Below are positions 1 to 8,463 of a stretch of 64,000 nt of DNA, in pieces (the first letter of the stretch is position 1; every line of letters starts with the position of its first letter). Origin of the DNA: Amycolatopsis tolypomycina (GTDB lineage Bacteria > Actinomycetota > Actinomycetes > Mycobacteriales > Pseudonocardiaceae); assembly GCF_900105945.1 (NCBI RefSeq), contig NZ_FNSO01000003.1, positions 682,001 through 746,000 on the forward strand, given 5' to 3'. The notes beneath the pieces are model-generated. The model made no database searches and was not told where the DNA came from. It saw nothing but the letters and a program-made list of their open reading frames with translations. The position numbers and the translations under genes are program-made.

Positions 1-63
1 GCCCATAGAAGTGGAAGACCAGCCGGTCGCTCCGCCAACCCGCCGGCGTGGGGAGGCTATCCC

Positions 64-1050
64 GTGCCCGCACCTGCCGCCGTGCTGACCGGTCTCGGCT
101 CGTGGTTGCCGACGAAAGTCCTGGACAACCACGAGATCGCCGCCCGGCTCGACACCTCGGACGAGTGGATCCGGACCCGCACCGGGATCCGCGAACGCCG
201 CGTCGCCGGGCCGGACGAGTCCACTGTGGACCTCGCCGTCGGGGCGGGCCGCGAAGCGCTCGCGGGCGGCACGGCCGACGCCGTCGTCCTCGCCACCTCC
301 ACCCCCGACCAGCCCTGCCCGGCCAGCGCGCCGCAGGTCGCCGCCCGGCTCGGGCTCGGCACGGCCGCGGCGTTCGACGTCAACGCCGTCTGCAGCGGCT
401 TCGTCTACGCCCTCGCCACGGCGGCCGGCTTCATCGCGGGCGGGCTGGCCGAGCGCGTGCTCGTGATCGGCGCCGACACCTTCACCACGCTCGTCGACCC
501 CGGCGACCGCACCACCGTCCCGATCTTCGGCGACGGCGCCGGAGCCGTCCTCCTCCGCGCCGGTGACGCCGATGAGCCCGGCGCGTTCGGCCCGTTCGAC
601 CTGCACAGCGAGGGCGAGCACGCCGAGCTGCTGTGGGTCGAGGCCGGCGGCGCCCGGCGGCGGCTCTCGGAGACCCCGGCCGACCGCTTCCTCGCCATGC
701 AGGGCACGGCCGTGTTCCGGCACGCCTGCGCGCGGATGGCGGAGTCGTCGCGCACGGTCCTGGACCGCGCGGGCTGGATGGTCGGCGACGTCGACCGCTT
801 CGTCGGGCACCAGGCGAACATCCGGATCCTCCAGGCGACGGCGAAGCAGCTCGGCATGCCCGCCGACGCCGTGGTCGCCAACATCGACCGGGTCGGCAAC
901 ACCAGCGCCGCGTCCATCCCGCTCGCGCTGGCCGACGCCCGCGCCGACGGCACCCTCGCCCCGGGCCACCGCGTCCTGCTCAGCGCGTTCGGCGCGGGCC
1001 TGACCTGGGGTTCGACCGTGCTGCGCTGGCCGGACCTGGGTCAGCTCTGA
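64..1050 (+). CDS. fabH: Beta-ketoacyl-ACP synthase III (KAS III) family protein
   Basis: A 328-residue condensing enzyme of the KAS III family, which joins an acyl-CoA primer to malonyl-ACP to start fatty-acid-type synthesis in the cytoplasm. The KAS III triad is visible: Cys110 in AVCSGF, His249 in GHQANIRI and Asn279 in GNTSAAS. The C-terminal FGAGLTWG is also typical, and the length is normal for the family. The GTG start at 64 is preceded by GGGGAGG at 50-56. Its stop overlaps the convergent cyclase gene by 10 bp. No other fatty-acid or polyketide genes are nearby, so it may be an accessory KAS III rather than the housekeeping one; the symbol is by family only. Confidence 0.9.
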   Translation: MPAPAAVLTGLGSWLPTKVLDNHEIAARLDTSDEWIRTRTGIRERRVAGPDESTVDLAVGAGREALAGGTADAVVLATSTPDQPCPASAPQVAARLGLGTAAAFDVNAVCSGFVYALATAAGFIAGGLAERVLVIGADTFTTLVDPGDRTTVPIFGDGAGAVLLRAGDADEPGAFGPFDLHSEGEHAELLWVEAGGARRRLSETPADRFLAMQGTAVFRHACARMAESSRTVLDRAGWMVGDVDRFVGHQANIRILQATAKQLGMPADAVVANIDRVGNTSAASIPLALADARADGTLAPGHRVLLSAFGAGLTWGSTVLRWPDLGQL

Positions 1051-2531
1051 GCGGCCGCCGTCCAGGTCGGCGTCGCCTCCTGGCGGCCGCGGAGCTCCAG
1101 TTCGCCGTGCTTCTCCCAGTGCGCGGCCTCGCCCGGCAGCGCCGCGGAGACGACGGCGTCGCTGGCCAGCACCCGTGACGGCACGCCCTTGGCGAGCTCG
1201 GTGAGCCGTGCGGCCTCGTTGACCGCGTCACCGATCACGGTGTACTCGAGCCGGCTGCTGGACCCCAGCTGCCCGGCGAACACCGGGCCGCTGGAGACGC
1301 CGATGCCGAGGTCGAGCTCGCCGGTCTCGCGCACCGCGTCGCGGATCGCCCGGGCGGCGGCCAAGGCGGCCGTCGGGGCGTCCGAGAGCCGCGTCGGCGC
1401 GCCGAAGATGCACAGGGCGGCGTCGCCCTGGAACTTGTTGACCAGCCCGCCGCGCGCGTTGACCGCGGAGACGACCGCGGCGAACAGCCGGTTCAGCTTC
1501 CCGACCAGTTCCTCCGGCGGGGTGCGGTAGGCCAGCGCGGTCGAGTCGACGACGTCGACGAACAGCGCCGTGACCTCGCGGACGTCACCCGAGAGGGAGG
1601 CGCCGTACTCCAGGGCGTGGCGGGCGACGTCGGCGCCGACGTGCCTGCCGAACAGGTCCCGCATCCGCGCCTGCTCGCGCAGGCCGGCGGCGAGCTGGTT
1701 GACCGACGTCTGGAGCCTGCCGATCTCGCTGGAGTCGTCGACGTCCACGGCCACGTCGTTGTTGCCGCGCGCGATCTCGTCGAGCGCCACGCGCAGCCGG
1801 TGCAGCGGTGCCGCGACCGCCCTGGCCAGCAGTGCCGTGCTGATCGCGCCGACGCCGAGGCCGATCACGGACAGCATGATCAGGCTCGCCGTGTGGTCGC
1901 CCGAGCCCAGCTCCGGCGGGGTGGCGATGAGCAGCACCCCCACCAGCGGGACGCCGCCGGCCAGCGCCCAGGTGACGACCAGCCGGGTCAGCACGGTGAC
2001 CGGCAGCGAGCCGCGCGGCGGCAGGACGTCCAGCGCGATCGTCATCACCGGCCGCGCCACCCACTCGGCCGCCAGGTAGGTGAGGCCGACGGTGGTGAGC
2101 CCGCCGAGCCCGATCACCGTGGCCATGCCGACGGCGTCGTCGGCCGAGCCGAGCACCCCGGCGAGCACGGTGAGGACGACGGTGCCGATCAGCCAGAGCG
2201 TGCCGCTGACCACGGCCATGTCGACCGGCAGCCGCAGCGCCCGGCGCGCCTCGCTCTCCGACGGCGGGCGGCCGAGCACGAACCAGACGGCGGTGCGGCG
2301 CTGCAGCCACGCCGTCCACAGCGTCCCGGCGAGCAGGGCCGCGGCGACGATCCCGGCCGCGGTCAGGCCGAGCACCCAGCCGCGGTCGCCGACGTCGCCC
2401 GGCAGGCCCTGCAGCACCAGCAGCAGCGCGACCACGCCGGACCCGGCGACGCTCGAGCCCAGGCCCAGCGCGGCGAAGCCCAGGCTGGTGCGCAACACCA
2501 CGCGGACGTTCTTCACGGCGATCTTGCGCAC
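1041..2531 (-). CDS. Membrane-bound class III adenylate cyclase with HAMP domain
   Basis: A 496-residue protein predicted to make cAMP from ATP at the inner face of the membrane. The N-terminal half has about six hydrophobic segments (residues 10-265). A HAMP linker follows (ARAVAAPLHRLRVALDEIARG, about 265-320), then the class III cyclase domain. Metal-binding Asp lies in LFVDVVDST, the substrate-specifying Lys in NKFQGDAAL, and Asp plus transition-state Asn and Arg in IGDAVNEAARL, so the domain looks active and ATP-specific. The reading frame is open far upstream. I chose the GTG at 2531 because a separate gene starts divergently at 2595 and the hydrophobic region begins just after this codon. 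Confidence 0.85.
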   Translation of the reverse strand: MRKIAVKNVRVVLRTSLGFAALGLGSSVAGSGVVALLLVLQGLPGDVGDRGWVLGLTAAGIVAAALLAGTLWTAWLQRRTAVWFVLGRPPSESEARRALRLPVDMAVVSGTLWLIGTVVLTVLAGVLGSADDAVGMATVIGLGGLTTVGLTYLAAEWVARPVMTIALDVLPPRGSLPVTVLTRLVVTWALAGGVPLVGVLLIATPPELGSGDHTASLIMLSVIGLGVGAISTALLARAVAAPLHRLRVALDEIARGNNDVAVDVDDSSEIGRLQTSVNQLAAGLREQARMRDLFGRHVGADVARHALEYGASLSGDVREVTALFVDVVDSTALAYRTPPEELVGKLNRLFAAVVSAVNARGGLVNKFQGDAALCIFGAPTRLSDAPTAALAAARAIRDAVRETGELDLGIGVSSGPVFAGQLGSSSRLEYTVIGDAVNEAARLTELAKGVPSRVLASDAVVSAALPGEAAHWEKHGELELRGRQEATPTWTAAAQS

Positions 2532-2594
2532 GGCGTCGATCGTACGGCCGAAAATGCGTGGCCACCGCCGGTGGCAGCTGGTTACCGTCCGGGC

Positions 2595-3092
2595 ATGGAG
2601 CCACTCGGCCAGGACGAGGTCCGGGCCTCGTTCGTCAACTGCACCCGCGGCGAAGCCAAGGGCGTGACGCTGCCCGCCCGGCCCGAGGAGATCCCCTGGG
2701 CGCAGCGGGAGTTCCTCGGCTGGCGCGACCCGAAGGCACCCGCTCGCGCCTACCTGGTGCTGCCGTACGGCGGGGAGGTCGTCGGGCTGGCCCTGCGCGC
2801 GGCGCCGCCCCCGAAGACGCGCCTGCGCAGCAACATCTGCGGCTTCTGCACCACCACGCACGGCCTCGCCGACATCACGCTGTTCTCCGGCAAGCGCGCC
2901 GGGAAGGCCGGGCGCGACGGCAACACGCTGGGCATCTACGCCTGCGGCAACCTGGCGTGCAGCCAGTACGTCCGCGGTCAGCTCAAGTCCGACGTGCCCC
3001 AGCCGTTCGAGACCCTCACGCTCGAGGAGCGCATCGCGCGGCTGGAGGAGAAGCTGCACAAGTTCGTGGCGCGGGTGCTGGAGTCGCGTTAG
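2595..3092 (+). CDS. FBP-type treble-clef zinc-finger protein
   Basis: A 165-residue cytoplasmic protein resembling the fibronectin-binding/EF-G-binding (FBP, FusB/FusC-like) C-terminal zinc-finger family. The CGFC pair (about residue 77) and the second pair in YACGNLACSQY (about residue 115) supply four zinc-binding cysteines. A charged helical tail (EERIARLEEKL) follows. Members with this domain bind elongation factor G and affect ribosome clearance; that role here is by family only. It is divergent from the cyclase with 63 bp between them, and its stop overlaps the convergent methyltransferase by 4 bp. Confidence 0.75.
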   Translation: MEPLGQDEVRASFVNCTRGEAKGVTLPARPEEIPWAQREFLGWRDPKAPARAYLVLPYGGEVVGLALRAAPPPKTRLRSNICGFCTTTHGLADITLFSGKRAGKAGRDGNTLGIYACGNLACSQYVRGQLKSDVPQPFETLTLEERIARLEEKLHKFVARVLESR

Positions 3093-3901
3093 AAGCGGTA
3101 CCGGACGATGTGCGCCGTGCGGGCCAGCGCCGGGAAGACCTTGAGCATCCGCAGCTGGAACCGGGTGATCGGGCCCATCTTGGCCAGCACGTCCGGGGTC
3201 GCCCAGTGGCCGGCGTCCAATGCGGACTCGAGGGTGAGGCCGCAGCGTTCCAGCTCGCGCGGGTCGTCGACGCCCCAGTACAGCGTCGCGCCCGCCTTGC
3301 GCACCGGCGCGTTGAGCTTCTGGATCCTGATGGCCGTCCGGTTGAACAGGTCGCAGATCACCTCGCCGGAGGGGAACTTCGCGGCCAGCCGGCGGAACAG
3401 CTCGATGCCGGTCTCGGGCTTCAGGTACATCGTGAGGCCTTCGGCGACGATCAGCGCCGGCCGGTCCGACGGCACCTGGTCGAGCCACCCGAAGTCGGTG
3501 ACCGACGAGCCGATGTGCGTGTGGTTCGGCGCCGGGGCGTAGAGCTTTTCGCGCAGCTCGACGACCTCGGGGTAGTCGATGTCGTACCAGTGGACCGTCT
3601 CCGGCGGGGCGAGGCGCTGGAACCGCGTGTCCATGCCGCAGCCGAGGTGCAGCACGATCGCGTCCGGGTGGGCGCGCAGGTACCCGGCGGCCCAGTCGTC
3701 GATCGGCTTCGCCCGCAGGACGACCGACACCGCGCGGTCCGGGGTGATGCCGATCTTCGTGAAGTCGTAGTCGATCCGGCGGACGGCGTCGTCGGCCGCC
3801 TGGTCGCCGAGGATCGGGTGGGCGCTGCGGTAGTCGAGCGCGCGGCCGTACAGCGTGGCCAGGTTGGTGGCTTTTTCTTCGGTGAAGTGGACCTTCTCCA
3901 T
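3089..3901 (-). CDS. Class I SAM-dependent methyltransferase, LCM (leucine carboxyl methyltransferase) family
   Basis: A 270-residue cytoplasmic methyltransferase of the LCM/Ppm1-like family that many actinomycetes use on small molecules. The SAM-binding motif VLHLGCGMDTR lies near residue 83, the acidic ribose-binding loop is YDIDYPEVVELRE, and the family block VAEGLTMYL is present. The substrate cannot be inferred. I chose the ATG at 3901 because GGGGG sits 5 bp upstream; an ATG at 3922 would overlap the operator-like palindrome at 3917-3934. It lies 36 bp downstream of the GntR gene on the same strand, so the two may be co-transcribed, although the palindrome suggests it also has its own control. 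Confidence 0.8.
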   Translation of the reverse strand: MEKVHFTEEKATNLATLYGRALDYRSAHPILGDQAADDAVRRIDYDFTKIGITPDRAVSVVLRAKPIDDWAAGYLRAHPDAIVLHLGCGMDTRFQRLAPPETVHWYDIDYPEVVELREKLYAPAPNHTHIGSSVTDFGWLDQVPSDRPALIVAEGLTMYLKPETGIELFRRLAAKFPSGEVICDLFNRTAIRIQKLNAPVRKAGATLYWGVDDPRELERCGLTLESALDAGHWATPDVLAKMGPITRFQLRMLKVFPALARTAHIVRYRF

Positions 3902-3916
3902 CACGACCCCCAGAAG

Positions 3917-3934
3917 TTTCACAATGTTGTGAAA
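3917..3934. promoter_or_regulatory. Palindromic operator TTTCACAA-TG-TTGTGAAA
   Basis: A perfect inverted repeat with 8-bp arms and a 2-bp spacer lies between the GntR stop and the methyltransferase start. On the minus strand a TAGACT -10-like hexamer (3940-3935) sits directly upstream of it, so a repressor bound here would cover the transcription start of the methyltransferase. The adjacent GntR protein is one candidate ligand; an unlinked TetR protein is another. Confidence 0.5.
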
Positions 3935-3937
3935 AGT

Positions 3938-4636
3938 CTAGCGCGTTTCGGGGTGGGCGGCGTAGTCGTGCGCGTAGGTCTTGGCGTCCACCAGGTGCTT
4001 GAGGGTCAGCTCGCGGGCGGCGGCCGGGTCGGACCGGCGGATGGCGTCGAGGATCGCGCGGTGGTCGGCGACGGCCTTGCGGATCTGCCCGGGCAGCCGC
4101 AGCGCCGCCCGCCGTTCCTCGCCGACCAGCGCGAGCACCGACCGCAGCAGCCCGGCGACGTCGTCGTTGCCCGCGTTCTGGGCGATCACCCGGTGGAACT
4201 CGGCGTCGGCGGCGATGACGTGCAGCATGTCCCCGTCTTCGGCGGCCCGCGCCATCTCGGCGACGTTGTCCTCGAGCCGGCTCACGGTCTTCGCGGTCGC
4301 GTGCCGGGCCAGCCGTTCGGCGAGGGTGGGCTCGACCGTCGCCCGCAGGTCGAAGAGCTTCTCGACGAGCTGGTCGTGCTCGGTGAACCACGTCCGCAGC
4401 GGCTGTTCCTGCTGTTCGCGGACGTAGGTGCCGGAGCCGGCGCGGATCTGGACGTACCCGATGGAGGCGAGGACGCGCAGGGCCTGGCGCAGCGATCCGC
4501 GGCTGATGCCGAGCTCCTCGCACAGGACGCGTTCGGCGGGCAGCCGGGAGCCGGGCGGCAGGTCACCGGAGTCGATCCGGGCCCGCAGCCGGTCGACGGT
4601 CGCGCTCCAGACCTGCTCGGTGTCCACGCCGCTCAT
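3938..4636 (-). CDS. FadR-subfamily GntR transcriptional regulator
   Basis: A 232-residue DNA-binding regulator. Residues 1-75 form a GntR winged helix (PPGSRLPAERVLCEELGISRGSLRQALRVL, then GYVQIRAGSGTYV). The rest is an FCD ligand-binding domain, all helical, with DAEFHRVIAQNAGN and the metal/ligand-type DHRAILDAIRR. FadR/FCD proteins sense organic acids or related metabolites. It heads the minus-strand pair with the LCM methyltransferase and is divergent from the lipoprotein at 4710. The ATG at 4636 starts right before the winged-helix domain. Confidence 0.85.
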   Translation of the reverse strand: MSGVDTEQVWSATVDRLRARIDSGDLPPGSRLPAERVLCEELGISRGSLRQALRVLASIGYVQIRAGSGTYVREQQEQPLRTWFTEHDQLVEKLFDLRATVEPTLAERLARHATAKTVSRLEDNVAEMARAAEDGDMLHVIAADAEFHRVIAQNAGNDDVAGLLRSVLALVGEERRAALRLPGQIRKAVADHRAILDAIRRSDPAAARELTLKHLVDAKTYAHDYAAHPETR

Positions 4637-4709
4637 CCTCTCAGCCGCGGGACCGGTCCCCGTGGCCCGGACGTAGCGTTGCGGCTCGCCGACCGAGGGG
4701 GATAGCGAC

Positions 4710-5204
4710 ATGACCACGCTGCGCCTTGCCGGGATCGGGGCACTCGGCCTCCTGCTCACCGCCTGCGGCAGCGCGGTGCCGCCGACCACGCCACCGACCA
4801 CGACCGCGTCGCGGACCTCGGCAACGCCCACGCCCACTCCCACGACCGCGACGGCGCACTCCTTGTCGACCGTGCTCGGGGAGGCGGTGGTCACCAAGCT
4901 GGACGCGATCGGCAGCGTGCTGGCTTCCTGCGTGCCGGATCTGCCGCGCTGTTATCCCACGGTCGCCGTCCTGCGGTCGGGAATCGCCGAGGCGCAGGCC
5001 AGGATCAAGGCCGACCCGGACGCCCCGCGCTACGCGGACGCGCTCCGGACGCTCGACGAGACCGGGCGGCGGGCGGAAACCCTGCAGGGGTGCGAGGCGT
5101 GGTTCGCCGGCAACGGTGCCGTCCGCGGCCGGAAGAACGCCGGCTGCTCCGGCGCCTTCGACGAGGCCATGGCACTCCTCGGGCAGTTCCGGGCCATGTA
5201 CTGA
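4710..5204 (+). CDS. Small secreted lipoprotein of unknown function
   Basis: A 164-residue protein with a lipoprotein signal peptide: MTTLRLAG, a hydrophobic core and the lipobox LLTAC with Cys19. A Thr/Pro-rich linker (residues 23-48) follows, then a helical globular part with five cysteines (for example in SCVPDLPRCYP and KNAGCSGAF) that could form disulfides outside the cell. GAGGGGGA lies upstream of the ATG. I do not recognise a named family. Confidence 0.75.
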   Translation: MTTLRLAGIGALGLLLTACGSAVPPTTPPTTTASRTSATPTPTPTTATAHSLSTVLGEAVVTKLDAIGSVLASCVPDLPRCYPTVAVLRSGIAEAQARIKADPDAPRYADALRTLDETGRRAETLQGCEAWFAGNGAVRGRKNAGCSGAFDEAMALLGQFRAMY

Positions 5205-5251
5205 GCCGCGACCCGCGGAAACTGTCGGTGGTGGCTGCCATGATCACCGGC

Positions 5252-5863
5252 ATGGACATCTTGACGGCGTGGGTCCGCGGCTGGGCGGTGTCGCGGGCGA
5301 CGGCACCGCCGGTCGCCGAGCCCGACGGCTACCGCGTCGACGTCGGCCTGCCGGGGCACCGGGTGCGCTACCTGCTGCGCTCGGCGTCGGCGGTGCCCGC
5401 GCGGGCCCGCACGGCGGCGGCCCCGGGCACCTGGCTGAAGACGTGCGGCGCGCGTTCCGCCGTGCTGGCGGGCCTGACCGAGGTGTGGCGGGCGGGGGAG
5501 ACGGAGTACCTGATGGCGTTCGAAGGGCCGCTGCCGCCGGCGGAGGTGCCACCGCCGTACTCGGTCGCGGTGTCCGGCGAGGGGCCGGTTTGGGAGGTGG
5601 CCGTGTCTTCCGGCGACGCTCCGGCGGCCCGCGGTCAGGTCGCGGTGGCCGGCGGAGTGGCCGTGTTCGACAAGATCGAGACCGAGCCGGAGCACCGCCG
5701 CCGCGGCCTGGGCCGGGTGGTGATGCACCGGCTCGCGGCGGCGGCCGGCACGCCGTCGAGCGTGCTGCTGGCGTCGGCGGCGGGGCGCGGGCTGTACACC
5801 TCGCTGGGCTGGCGTGTGGTGTCCGACGTCGTCCCGGCGCACGTCCCGGAAGCAGCGGCATGA
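5252..5863 (+). CDS. GNAT-family N-acetyltransferase
   Basis: A protein of about 203 residues with a C-terminal GNAT fold. The acetyl-CoA pyrophosphate loop is EPEHRRRGLGRVVMHRL (Q/RxxGxG/A type), followed by SVLLASAAGRGLYTSLGW, the usual last strands. The N-terminal half carries no motif I recognise. An ATG at 5240 is an alternative start. Its stop overlaps the start of the next gene (ATGA), so the two are translationally coupled. The substrate is unknown. Confidence 0.75.
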   Translation: MDILTAWVRGWAVSRATAPPVAEPDGYRVDVGLPGHRVRYLLRSASAVPARARTAAAPGTWLKTCGARSAVLAGLTEVWRAGETEYLMAFEGPLPPAEVPPPYSVAVSGEGPVWEVAVSSGDAPAARGQVAVAGGVAVFDKIETEPEHRRRGLGRVVMHRLAAAAGTPSSVLLASAAGRGLYTSLGWRVVSDVVPAHVPEAAA

Positions 5864-6213
5864 CAGCACGGTTCAAAGACCTCGCCCTGGACGCGAACGA
5901 CCACCAGGCACTGGCGGACTGGTGGTGCCGCGCGCTCGGCTACGTCCGCCGCGACGCGCTGACGGGCGACACCCGCCCGGACGACTGGCCGGTCCCGATC
6001 GTCGACCCGGCGGGCGAGGGGCCGCTGATCTGGCTCAACCCGGTGCCGGAGCGGAAGACCGTGAAGAACCGGATGCACCTGGACGTCTTCGGCGACCGGG
6101 CCGAGCTGCTCGCACTGGGCGCGACCCTGATCCGCGCGCGAGGTGGTGATGTGGACTGGGACCAGCTGGCGGACCCCGAGGGCAACGAGTTCTGCGTCTT
6201 CACCCCACGATGA
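5860..6213 (+). CDS. VOC (glyoxalase-like) family protein
   Basis: A 117-residue cytoplasmic protein made of a single glyoxalase-like/VOC module. It starts with FKDLALDANDHQALADWWCRALGY and ends with the family signature DPEGNEFCVFTP. These proteins act as small metal-dependent enzymes or as binding proteins in resistance; the role here is unknown. The ATG overlaps the stop of the GNAT gene, so the pair forms a small operon. Confidence 0.8.
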   Translation: MTARFKDLALDANDHQALADWWCRALGYVRRDALTGDTRPDDWPVPIVDPAGEGPLIWLNPVPERKTVKNRMHLDVFGDRAELLALGATLIRARGGDVDWDQLADPEGNEFCVFTPR

Positions 6214-6223
6214 CGGCCCGGCA

Positions 6224-7030
6224 CTACAAGGTCAGCCCCGGATCCCTGGCCACGGTCGCGAGCTCTTCGGCGGTCATCGCCAACGGAGCGATGACCCCGA
6301 CCGTGCCCCCCAAGCTGACCAGGACGTAGCTGCCGTCCGCCCGGTAGTCGGTCACCGTGATGCCGCGCTGCAGCGTGCCCTCCCGGTCGAACGTGTCCGC
6401 CTCCGACGTCATCAGGATCCCGCCGGCGCCGACGGCGGCGTAGCGGCAGGTCGTCGAGGGGCTGATCTGCACCTTCAGCTCCGCGCACAGCTGCTGGGGC
6501 TGGAACCGCTGCACCGGGTTGGTCGGCACGAACACCTCCACCGTGAGGGAGTAGGCGGTGGCTTCCGGCCCGCCGCGCTCGGTGATGCTCACCCCGCGCT
6601 GGCTGGTCGGCATGATGCCGCCGAAGTGGGCGGACGTGAGTGAATCGCGCCGGATCGGTTCGCCCGGCGGCCGCATCTTCCGCAGGAGCGCTTCGAGGTG
6701 CTCCGCGATGCGGGGGGCCCGGGCGCTGATCCGCGCGTCGGTCGGCTGGGCGATCTCGCCGGTGCCCGGCGGCCACCACCGTTCCCCGGCGGAGGGGGCA
6801 GGCCGGGGCGGTGCCGCCGGCCGGGGCGGGACGTCCGCCGCGGGCCTGGTGACCGGGATGGCGACGGCGGCCGCGGCGGCCACGACGACACCCGCGCAGG
6901 CCAGCAGGACGGCCCGACGGCGGTGCCGCCGCCGGGCGACCCGGGTGACGACCTCGTCGGGGTCGAAGCCCAGCGGCGGTTCGGCGCGCACGGCCGCGGT
7001 GAACTCGCGGGCCAGCATCTGCTCGTCCAT
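6224..7030 (-). CDS. Single-pass membrane protein coupled to SigE-type sigma factor
   Basis: A 268-residue protein. An N-terminal cytoplasmic segment of about 40 residues (FTAAVRAEPPLGFDPDEVVTRVARRRHRRR) precedes one transmembrane helix (AVLLACAGVVVAAAAAVAIPV). A Pro-rich linker and an extracytoplasmic domain with two cysteines follow. The ATG overlaps the stop of the upstream sigma gene (ATGA), and the one-TM layout with a short cytoplasmic head fits an anti-sigma factor or sensor partner. No zinc-binding HxxxCxxC anti-sigma motif is visible, so this is inference from position and topology. Confidence 0.7.
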   Translation of the reverse strand: MDEQMLAREFTAAVRAEPPLGFDPDEVVTRVARRRHRRRAVLLACAGVVVAAAAAVAIPVTRPAADVPPRPAAPPRPAPSAGERWWPPGTGEIAQPTDARISARAPRIAEHLEALLRKMRPPGEPIRRDSLTSAHFGGIMPTSQRGVSITERGGPEATAYSLTVEVFVPTNPVQRFQPQQLCAELKVQISPSTTCRYAAVGAGGILMTSEADTFDREGTLQRGITVTDYRADGSYVLVSLGGTVGVIAPLAMTAEELATVARDPGLTL

Positions 7031-7554
7031 CACAGCTCGCTTTCTGCCAGTGAATCCGGGAAGGCGCCGCGGAGGGTCCGCAGCGCCCGGGTGGCCTGAC
7101 TCCGGACCGTGGCCTCGGAACACCGCAGTTCCCGTGCGGTTTCGGCGACCGGCAGCTCGCAGAAGTACCGCAGCACCAGCACCGCCCGCTGCCGGGGCGC
7201 GAGCGTCGCCAGCGCCGTGGCGAGCTCGGCGCGCAGGCCCGCGTGCTGCTGGAGCACGGCCGGGTCCGCGGCCGCGTCCGCGACCTCCGGCAGCGCGTCG
7301 GTGTGGCGTTCGGACCGCCGCCACGGCCGCCGCCGTTCGTCGAGCCAGCAGCGGGTCAGCGTCTGCCGCGCGTAGCTCACCGGCCGGTCGGTGCCGCGGA
7401 TCCTCGGCCAGGCTCCGTACAGCTTGTGAAGCGTGGCCTGGACGAGGTCTTCGGCCAGGTGCCAGTCGCCGCACAGCAGGTAGCCGTAGCGACGCAGCGG
7501 CACGGCGTTGTCCCTGGCGAACTCGCGAAACCGATCCTCGTCGGCTGCCCGCAT
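7030..7554 (-). CDS. SigE-family ECF RNA polymerase sigma factor
   Basis: A 174-residue ECF sigma factor. Region 2 covers about residues 6-75 (YGYLLCGDWHLAEDLVQATLHKLYGAWPRI). Region 4 covers about 110-165 (LATLAPRQRAVLVLRYFCELPVAETARELRCSEATVRSQATRALRTLR). The sequence belongs to the actinobacterial 'SigE family' group rather than Mycobacterium SigE itself. It is co-transcribed with the following membrane protein and divergent from the TSUP transporter. Two TGTCAGGT octamers in opposite orientation (around 7569 and 7636) lie in the 135-bp divergent gap and may be regulatory. Confidence 0.85.
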   Translation of the reverse strand: MRAADEDRFREFARDNAVPLRRYGYLLCGDWHLAEDLVQATLHKLYGAWPRIRGTDRPVSYARQTLTRCWLDERRRPWRRSERHTDALPEVADAAADPAVLQQHAGLRAELATALATLAPRQRAVLVLRYFCELPVAETARELRCSEATVRSQATRALRTLRGAFPDSLAESEL

Positions 7555-7689
7555 GGGGCCTCCTTCATGTCAGGTACGGCTTCTTACGCGGTGGGCGACC
7601 GAAACGCTGCACCGTCGTGAGTGTCTGACCTGACACATCTGCCGCGCGGGAGCGGCCCACGATGCTTAGGCTCCGCACGTGAATGCTTC

Positions 7690-8463
7690 ATGACGTGGTG
7701 GCACGCGCTGATCGTCGTGGTCGCCGGGATCTGGGCGGGGACCATCAACGCCGTCGTCGGGTCGGGGACGCTCGTGACCTTCCCCGTGCTCGTCGCGCTC
7801 GGCTACCCGCCGGTGACGGCGACGACGTCCAACGCCATCGGCCTGGCCCCCGGCACGCTCAGCGGCGCTTGGGGGTACCGGCACGAGCTGAAGGGCTACT
7901 GGCCGCAGACGGCCAAGTTCGCCGTCGCGTCCTTCCTCGGTGCCATCGGCGGCACCATCCTGCTGCTCTCGCTGCCGAAGGACGCCTTCGAAGCCGTCGT
8001 CCCCGTGCTGGTCGGACTGGCCGTGGTCCTCGTGATCATCCAGCCGAAGGTGTCGAAGTGGGTCGCCGAGCGGCGCGAGCAGAACGGGACCGAGCACAAA
8101 CCCGGTCCGCTGCTGATGTTCTTCATCTTCCTCATCGGCATCTACGGCGGGTACTTCACCGCCGCGCAGGGCGTGATGCTGATGGCCGTGATGGGCATGC
8201 TGCTGTCGGAGCCGCTGCAGAAGCTCAACGGCGTCAAGAACGTCCTCGCCGCCGTCGTCAACCTCGTCGCCGGGGTCATCTACGCGTTCGTCGCGCCGGT
8301 CAGCTGGGCCGTGGTGCTGTGGCTCGCCGTCGGCAGCACCGCCGGCGGCTTCCTCGGCGCGAAGATCGGCCGGAAGCTGTCGCCGGCGGTGCTGCGCGGC
8401 GTGATCGTGGTGATCGGCGTCGCCGCCGTCATCCAGCTGGTGGTCAAGCAGTTCGCGAGCTGA
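7690..8463 (+). CDS. TSUP family (TauE/SafE) sulfite/sulfonate-type transporter
   Basis: A 257-residue inner-membrane protein with about eight hydrophobic helices. It has the two TSUP half-repeats: [25 protein letters not shown] near the N terminus and [23 protein letters not shown] in the second half. TSUP proteins move sulfite, sulfonates or related anions; the substrate here is not deducible. The ATG at 7690 begins directly before the first helix. The 3' end overlaps the convergent aminotransferase gene by 20 bp. Confidence 0.85.
   Translation: MTWWHALIVVVAGIWAGTINAVVGSGTLVTFPVLVALGYPPVTATTSNAIGLAPGTLSGAWGYRHELKGYWPQTAKFAVASFLGAIGGTILLLSLPKDAFEAVVPVLVGLAVVLVIIQPKVSKWVAERREQNGTEHKPGPLLMFFIFLIGIYGGYFTAAQGVMLMAVMGMLLSEPLQKLNGVKNVLAAVVNLVAGVIYAFVAPVSWAVVLWLAVGSTAGGFLGAKIGRKLSPAVLRGVIVVIGVAAVIQLVVKQFAS

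Noticed and set aside
64..1050. KAS III as a sign of a polyketide or other biosynthetic cluster
   Set aside because: No ketosynthase, ACP, NRPS or tailoring genes surround it.
1041..4523. A 1160-codon open frame on the minus strand running through the cyclase and beyond
   Set aside because: Only the part to 2531 encodes a recognisable protein; the rest is out-of-frame reading of the FBP, methyltransferase and GntR genes with Arg/Pro/Ala-rich composition typical of high-GC shadows.
3938..4636. The GntR gene as DasR, given dre sites in the window
   Set aside because: It has an FCD (FadR-type) ligand domain, while DasR belongs to the HutC subfamily with a UTRA domain.
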